Assembly (NCBI GenBank): GCA_023630585.1
Contig: CM042546.1
Location: 11,391,310-11,455,309 of the forward strand
From: Cranoglanis bouderius
Taxonomy: Eukaryota > Chordata > Actinopteri > Siluriformes > Cranoglanididae
Direction: 5' to 3'
DNA length: 64,000 nt
A model generated the notes under the pieces. The model was not told where the DNA came from. It did not search any database and saw nothing but the letters and a program-made list of their open reading frames with translations. Position numbers and translations under genes: made by a program. Of this stretch, positions 58,201 to 64,000 are shown piece after piece. How positions within the stretch are numbered: the stretch's first letter is position 1; every line of letters begins with the position of its first letter.

Positions 58201-60157
58201 ACGAAGGATTAGAAGTGTGTTCCTGAGCAGGATCAAAAGTCTCTCGGAGTGTTTGATCAAGCTTCAAAGATGGCTCAGATCTGTTTAACACTATTTATAA
58301 CACAGCTCCGGTGAATTCTGGATTATGATTAGTCAGAAGGTGCTGATTCATTTTCTATAACAGCAGCTCTGACAGTAGTGCACTCGTTCTGGTACGCTCA
58401 CGTTTCTATAGTAACCACAAATGGATGCTCACATAAACAGATTTTAAAAAGTCAGCAATGTGGAGCATGTGACTCGAGTCCACAACACTTTGATAGTTAA
58501 TTGGTGGAATTTTAGCCATGAATGGCGATGATTAAGCAAATCAATCAATACAAAGGTTAATTATTTGATTATCATGCCTCGTGGTTAATTAATGATGCAA
58601 ATACTGTTAGTTAATAGACCTTAATGGAAAGTGCTACCAAGTTAACAAACCTTATTACTACTAAACACTTAGGACACAGAGTCCTGAGTCCTCGTTATAA
58701 ACCTACACAGCAAAATGTGCAATATTTAAATTAAAACAGAATGATGAAGGCTAATCGGTACTTGCTTCAAGGAGAGTAGTTTTGATAATTAACCAGACAA
58801 ATATAAAATTCTTAGACCACTGCACTAGCCCAAACAATGTGTGAGCTGAATCTACTCTGTAAAATGATTCTGTACTAGATAACAGAACACAGTACGAGTG
58901 GTGGATAAGTGGTTAAGGAAAACTTCCTATGCAAGAATACAATGGAGTTTCTATGCACCATATAAATTCATCCAACATTCTTAATTCAGCACAGGAGACT
59001 TTGTTGGGCAAACCCTGATCTTAGTTAGAAATCTGATAACTGCCTTAAACTAATTCAAAAGACAAAAGAAAGGCCTACTTACCAACACAAGTGCCATCCT
59101 CTCCGATCGTGTACCCGAGGATGCAGGGGGCAGAGGGACGGCCCACTATGGGATAACTCGGACCGGGACCGGACCCAGCACCGGGGCTGATAGGAGGAGG
59201 AGGAGGAAACAGCTCAGGAAGCCCCACTGAGGCCTCAGGGTACAGCGGCTCGGTGTAAGACAGAGACTCGGCTCTGGCGTACGGCTGAGAATAAAGGCTC
59301 TGGGGGATGCAGAGGTAACCTCCGTTCTGATTTACACACCGCATGTCACCACGGCACGCACCCAGCATCGTGCGGCACTCGTCCACGTCTGCAGACGTAA
59401 CACATCATATAGCTACTCACTCGGTTGAATCACATTAAATAAGCACATCCTGGTCCTGGTTCTCCCCTTATTCTGCACTTTTATAGTGTCTTCCCTGATC
59501 CAGCACACCTTACGAGGCTGAAATGTTGGAGCACGTTAGAACAGGAAAACATTACGATACATAGCCTATAAAACATGCAGCTCAGGGGGACTCCAGGAAA
59601 CAGATTGGGAAAGACAGAGTTATAATCTTTGACCTACTAACCGATGCACTGCCTGGAGCGAATGTCGTATGCGAACCCCTCGGTGCACCTCTGTGGACAG
59701 CAAACAACATGAATCGAACACAATCATGCAAATATTTTTACAGAGCTGAAATTACGAAATGTTTGTCGTGGGTGTTTCTTTTCATTCTTTATCCCATCAG
59801 TGTGAAAATACTGGATTGAGCAACTTGTTTATCTCAGCGTAAGTAGACTTCACGGCTTATCGGTGACATAAACGATGAGCAGTAATGCACAGGACTGTTT
59901 GAGGAAAGTTTGCTGAGCCAAATTCAGCCAAGCGAGACACAGTTGAAGCAATTTGGAATTTTGGCACAGAGAGAAAACGCCAAGTATTCCGAGTTTTAGT
60001 CCAGAAACAATCCATAAAGCAGTAAAGAAACTCCTATGATTTGGCTGTGTGATTATAGTATTATTTTCATGAAAATCAAGCAGAGGAAATGGAGAAGGCT
60101 TACCTGACTCTTCCCAGGCTGGAAGCAGCAGAGCAAAAATACCAAAGCTGACAGCAT
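49227..60157 (-). CDS. fbln5: Fibulin-5 (DANCE/EVEC)
   Basis: Secreted extracellular matrix protein needed for elastic fibre assembly; it binds tropoelastin, LOXL1 and integrins (family knowledge). Coding exons are 60104-60157, 59642-59690, 59083-59388, 54066-54188, 53569-53685, 52441-52557, 52035-52157, 50906-51032, 50613-50808 and 49227-49388. Phases join to 457 residues, against 448 in human. Exon 1 is a signal peptide (MLSALVFLLCCFQPGKSQ). The first EGF repeat carries RGD at about residues 47-49 (ACRGDMRC), which separates fibulin-5 from fibulin-3 and -4. It has a proline-rich insertion with PPPPP. Five more calcium-binding EGF repeats follow, one per exon (DIDEC, DVDEC, DLNEC starts). 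The C-terminal fibulin module ends IFVSEHPF. All EGF exons are phase 1-1, so repeats could be skipped in frame. A telomere-like minisatellite lies in the intron after exon 53569-53685. Confidence 0.97.
51169..51795. mobile_element. Non-coding transposon relic
   Basis: Includes GGTAACTGGTTGCACCAGAA, CATAAAATCCCAATTAAGTC and AATGTGGAAAAGTTCAACAT, sequences I associate with a widespread fish DNA-transposon remnant. The frames are closed. It lies in a fbln5 intron. The family is not resolved. Confidence 0.5.
52640..53420. repeat. fbln5: 21-base telomere-like minisatellite in a fbln5 intron
   Basis: About 37 head-to-tail units of about 21 bases with the core GAGGTAAAGGTTAGGGTTAC, each holding one TTAGGG or a one-base variant (TTAAGG, TTAGTG). 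It lies between exons 53569-53685 and 52441-52557. The transcript carries the C-rich strand. Confidence 0.93.
56040..56066 (+). other. G-quadruplex-prone tract
   Basis: Four G runs of five to ten separated by single C on the plus strand. The pre-mRNA of fbln5 would carry C runs, so any quadruplex would form on the DNA strand opposite the RNA's own sequence. Confidence 0.7.
56134..56271 (+). mobile_element. tRNA-derived SINE, degenerate
   Basis: GTGGCTCAGTGGTTAAGGC (A box), ATCAAATCCCAGCACC (B box) and TGTAAGTTGCTTTGGATATA (tail). An extra TAGGGTTAGGGTTAG is inserted before the B box. Confidence 0.75.
58295..58420 (+). repeat. Dispersed repeat R1, left-end fragment
   Basis: CTCCGGTGAATTCTGGATTA, GTCAGAAGGTGCTGATTC, CTCTGACAGTAGTGC and TTTCTATAGTAAC in order. 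Confidence 0.75.
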
Positions 60158-60492
60158 TCTGTAAAATAAATAAATAAATAATAAAAATAATAATAATAAT
60201 AATAACAACACAGATATAACCTCTTACAGTGAGGAGAAACTAAAAGGTAAATAGTGAAATGTGCAAACGGCAAAATGTGCAAAAAGGCTGACTCGCAGCC
60301 AAGAGGAATGAAGATTCAGAAATACAAATGCGCACAAAAGTACTAGTAAGGATAAAGTTACAATAAAGTGGAATTTATAGTATAAATCATTACACAAACT
60401 CGTTTACAAATTTAAAAGGAACTCATACACAGTTATGGAATCAAAACAAAATATTTGTCGTTTTTAAAACAAAAGCACCATAACCAACTAAC

Positions 60493-60614
60493 CTCTCGGT
60501 TTTTGTCGGAGCTCCAGCCACGTCCTCTGAATAAGTCTGTTAGTGTCGGGACAGTCGGTCCCCACTCGCCACGGACATACAGGACTGCGCTCCCAGCAGG
60601 GAAAAAGTGAGGAC

Positions 60615-60657
<43 letters not shown>

Positions 60658-60790
60658 TGCGCTCTGTTTTAGTGCTGTCGGGCCTGAATGCGCAAAATGC
60701 GCCAAATTCCAGCACCTGGTTTCGTTTACGCGCACTGCGGGCAGTAGTAAAGAGGAGGATCCTGTGGGATTGCGCCCTTATAAATGACAA
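60493..60790 (-). promoter_or_regulatory. fbln5: fbln5 non-coding first exon and promoter
   Basis: A donor on the minus strand (GAGAG/GTTAGT) ends a likely 5' UTR exon at 60493; the next exon begins at 60158, one base before the ATG. TTTATAAGG near 60775-60784 is a TATA-like element. A (GA)n/(GT)n tract at 60617-60656 lies in the probable 5' UTR. Confidence 0.5.
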
Positions 60791-61439
60791 ATAAACACAA
60801 CTACAGAGATCATTTTGGATTTAAAAAAAGGACGATTTAACAAAAGATACGCGAATACCAATATTTACAATATTACTTTAGGAATGGCAGCAAGCTTAAA
60901 AGTTTATTGTGCGTTTTTTTTTTTTCCCCCAGCTGACCAATAGACACTGAATTTGCAGGCCTACGCCTCCTTCTAAGCCACGCCCACTTGCACAGACTCG
61001 CAGGATCATGGCTAAAACACTGAGGAGCAAAAGAACAGAACCCCTAAAAGATCCTTTGGTTTGTTCCTCTGGGAGAATCCATAAATGCTCTATATTTAAC
61101 CCATTAAACCTTTACAACAGCAAAGGTTCCAAGGACCTCTTTAGAAAACTAGAACCGCTACACATCCAAAGAGCCCTTTAGGAAATTTCATTTGTATGTG
61201 TATGTAGATATAAATAAATAAACTTTATATAAGTAAATATATATACACTTGCATGGCGTACATGCACATCTCGTAATGGTGTTTAAACGTTTTGGCCCAG
61301 ATTTACCTCCCAGCTGGCTTCCATCAAACGCAGACTACCCCTCGTCCTTGGAACAAAAGCAGAAACACAGAAAAAACAGAAGAAGAAAAAAAACAATTCA
61401 GTGTGACACTGAAGCTTTTTATAGACTAAACCAAGAACA

Positions 61440-61640
61440 GTACGCTTTATTCCTCTTATACCACAATTGACAACAATTACAATTTTATTATTCATTCTAA
61501 GTTTTATTCATTTGTAGTTATATTTATTGTTGTGGAACGTCCGTGAAACAAGTTAGTCCCTGTTCTCACTTACGTTATAGCAGCTATAAACAGTTGATCC
61601 CTCTCCAGCCTTTCTTTTTTTTTCACTTCTTTCTTTAAGA
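61440..61640 (-). repeat. Dispersed repeat R1, minus-oriented copy
   Basis: TTATTCCTCTTATACCACA, GTGGAACGTCCGTGAAAC, AAGTTAGTCCCTGTTCTCAC and GCAGCTATAAACAGTTG in order. Confidence 0.78.
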
Positions 61641-62154
61641 GGGAATGGTCTGCTGTTATTCAAGATGAAGATGTCACCCTGAAGTGGCAGTAATTTGTAA
61701 AGCTTAGCAGAAGTGAGACGAGGCTGTCTGGGTTCTCCAGTTACGGCTCGTACCTAGAACCAGATGTGCTCTCAGCTGTTCCAGACACTCGAGACAGGCT
61801 TTAAATATCTCACAAAGAATGAACATTTTATTTTCATACAGATCTCAGAAACTTCATCATGCACAGGAAACAGACAAGGGTTAATGTTGTAACCTTTCAG
61901 CTAGCGCGGCGATGTGTCATTTAGAAGGAGCCGACTCTTTGAATCGGACCTCTGAGGTGAACGCTGAAATCCGACTCGCGTTATGAGACGCTTCTCACGT
62001 TACTCTCGGAATGTAATTTAATCAGAATGTTTGGAAACCTCTGTCAACCTCTGAGCTGTCTGTTAGCATGACTTCCTGGACAGTGACGTTAGATTAAATC
62101 AGTGTATGAGTATGCATTTGTGACTTATGATAGCTTACGACAATGAATCGTGAA

Positions 62155-62158
<4 letters not shown>

Positions 62159-62221
<63 letters not shown>
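62159..62221. repeat. (AT)n microsatellite
   Basis: About 62 bases of AT followed by three ACAT units. It is self-complementary and borders the Tc1-like copy. Confidence 0.95.
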
Positions 62222-62225
<4 letters not shown>

Positions 62226-62233
62226 CATACATA

Positions 62234-62740
62234 CAGTGGTGCTTGAAAGTGTGTGATCCCTTTAGAGTTTTCTAGACATCTGCACAAACATGACCTAAAA
62301 CATCAGCAGATTTTCACACAAGTCTTAAAAGTAAGCAAAGAACCCAATTAAACAAATATTTTGGAATGGCCAAGTCAAAATCCTCACCTTAATCCAATAG
62401 AAATGTTGTGGAAGGACCTGAAGCAAGCAGTTGAGGATGTGAGGAAACCCACCAACATCCCAGAGTCGAAGCTGTTCTGTACTGAGGAACGGGCTGAAGT
62501 TCCTCCGAGCCGATGTGCAGGACTGATCAACAGTTACCGCTAACGTTTAGTTGCAGTTACTGCTGCACAAGGGGGTCACACCAGATACTGAAAGCTAAGG
62601 TTCACATACTTTTGCCAACTCACAGATATGTAATATTGGAGCATTTTCCTTAATAATGTCTCATTTGTTTAATTGGGTTCTCTTTATCCACTTTTAGGAC
62701 TTGAAACATCTGTTGATGTTTTAGATCATATTTAAGCTCC
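62234..62740 (+). mobile_element. Deleted Tc1-like transposon
   Basis: The left end CAGTGGTGCTTGAAAGTGTG is followed by about 100 bases (CTAAAACATCAGCAG, AACCCAATTAAACAAAT) that recur inverted at the right (62660-62740). Most of the transposase is deleted and the outer right end is missing. It belongs to a different Tc1 subfamily from the copy at 6.8 kb. Confidence 0.8.
62362..62543 (+). pseudogene. C-terminal fragment of a Tc1 transposase
   Basis: HLNPIEMLWKDLKQAV matches the C-terminal catalytic region that carries the last acidic residue of the DDE triad (the E of NPIE). It is followed by about 40 residues and then a stop. The first two acidic residues and the DNA-binding part are absent. 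Confidence 0.85.
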
Positions 62741-63784
62741 TTTAAGCTCCATTTTAGATGTTATAAATAAGTTTATTATTATTATTATTATTATTATTAG
62801 TAGTAGTAGTAGTAGTAGTAGTATAGTATTATAATTATTATAAGTGAAAGAGTCAACTCTTTGGTGAGCTGAGTCAAATGATCTGACTCACTGAAAAGAG
62901 GTGGAATACTGCTTTAAATTAAACATTTTTTTTTTTTTGTGTCATGATAAATTCTCACGCCCTATTATTTACTTTTTGACCATTTTTGTGGTGACACAAG
63001 GAACCAAATTTTGATAAGGTTTCTCCTCCTGGAAAAAAAAAAAAAAGGTCCCTTTTTCTGTGATTTTCATACAGTGATGTGCAAAACTTCCACCTGCCAT
63101 CGTTTGTTTTCTCAGCAGTACTGGCTTGGTCTATGCTGAATGGGATCTGGCAGCCGAACAGACCAGATGTGCACTTAAAGCCAATAAAACACTGTGTATT
63201 AAATCTAAATGTTTGTCTCAGAGGCCTGTCAGCACTGAGGGCTTTAAGAAAAACCAGCCTGAGAGAAAAAAAAGAGAGAGAGAGAGAAACAGGTGGAAGG
63301 GTTCTGTTCAGAGCCAGATAAAACGTCTCGGACGTCACGGGTCTGTCCCGAACACCCATCAGCACCATCACAGACTGATTCTGAAGATAAAGAGCGAGAA
63401 TAAGGAGCTGTAAAGGAATGTTAATATGAGGATTAGGCATGACGAGGATTTAAAGATCACACATGTTCAGCATTTATTAGGATTAACATTTTGTCCTGAT
63501 CTGAAAAGACAATCGAAATGTTTTGGTGATGTTGAGAATAAGATTTAGATTAAATTTAAATTTAATCAAATTCTTCTCCGGGTGCTTTTAAGGTAAGAAA
63601 AATCAAACGCACCCAATGTTCCCTTTACCCCAGATTCAGTTAATTAGTGTAAAAGATGAAAACATATAAAAGTATAAACTTTTACATAGTATTCAGATGA
63701 AGTCAGGATGTAAGTGAAACTGTGCTAAGGAGATAAATAAGGAATAAAACACTGTCTCATGCTATTCTAGGAAATTAATCAATG

Positions 63785-63925
63785 ACAGGGTGATGTGTGA
63801 CTGTTACAAAGCACTGACACTGGAGACTCCTTCACCATATCAACAGTTACACGTGTTGTTTTAATCCGACGAACATCTGCCGTACAAGTCCCCGTGAATG
63901 AGCTGTTACTATAGAAACAATAACA
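63785..63925 (-). repeat. Dispersed repeat R1, minus-oriented fragment
   Basis: CTGACACTGGAGACTCCTTC and GAGCTGTTACTATAGAAAC identify the fragment. A different repeat begins directly after it with GGCCAAAAGTATGTGCACCC. Confidence 0.72.
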
Positions 63926-64000
63926 TATGGCCAAAAGTATGTGCACCCCTGACCCTCACAGCCATACTTCCCCAAACTGTTGCAACAAAAGTTGGAAGCA

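Larger units (their letters stand above)
54290..59040. other. fbln5: Large fbln5 intron 3
   Basis: About 4.9 kb between exons 59083-59388 and 54066-54188. No exon or gene is visible. It contains a G-rich tract (56040-56066), a degenerate SINE (56134-56271) and an R1 fragment (58295-58420). Confidence 0.75.
60800..64000. other. Sequence upstream of fbln5
   Basis: No gene seen in 3.2 kb. It holds an R1 copy (61440-61640), an (AT)n array (62159-62221), a broken Tc1-like element (62234-62740), (TTA)n and (GTA)n runs (62770-62822), an R1 fragment (63785-63925) and the left edge of another dispersed repeat (63925-64000). Confidence 0.7.

Overview
The window is nuclear DNA of a ray-finned fish. All real genes are split by spliceosomal introns and encode vertebrate proteins. 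The introns and spacers are full of (CA)n microsatellites, Tc1-like and Harbinger-like DNA elements and tRNA-derived SINEs. The repeat style suggests an otophysan, possibly a catfish, but that is inference from style only.

Five protein genes can be traced exon by exon, and every splice phase joins correctly. From left to right: (1) zfyve26 (spastizin/FYVE-CENT), minus strand, 24 coding exons at 65-13818 plus a probable non-coding first exon near 14755; its FYVE-containing C-terminal third lies beyond the left edge. (2) A galectin-related gene of the LGALSL type, plus strand, 16756-19689, four exons, 149 residues. (3) plek2 (pleckstrin-2), minus strand, 23839-29130, nine exons, 359 residues. 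(4) tc2n (tandem C2 domains, nuclear), minus strand, 37084-47619, eleven exons, 468 residues, plus a possible 42-base microexon. (5) fbln5 (fibulin-5), minus strand, 49227-60157, ten coding exons, 457 residues, with the integrin-binding RGD conserved.

The genes do not form an operon or a pathway. Their grouping is a matter of synteny. zfyve26 and plek2 are neighbours on human 14q24, and tc2n and fbln5 are neighbours on human 14q32. The lgalsl-like/plek2 pair mirrors LGALSL and PLEK, both in human 2p14, so the block looks like one side of an ancient vertebrate duplication. zfyve26 and lgalsl-like are divergent across about 1.9 kb, lgalsl-like and plek2 are convergent, and plek2, tc2n and fbln5 all read leftward.

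Between genes: 14.9-16.5 kb holds dispersed repeats and a CpG-rich promoter with two RFX-like X-boxes; 19.8-23.8 kb holds a dispersed repeat, a tandemly duplicated 290-base unit and pyrimidine-rich sequence; 29.2-37.0 kb is a gene-free stretch of transposon relics; 60.8-64.0 kb holds a broken Tc1-like copy and other repeats. I found no unknown coding system. The most interesting signals are regulatory or structural: UG-repeat tracts built into many splice sites, exons bracketed by complementary UG/CA repeats, a 36-base GC-rich repeat present in five clusters, and a telomere-like minisatellite inside fbln5.
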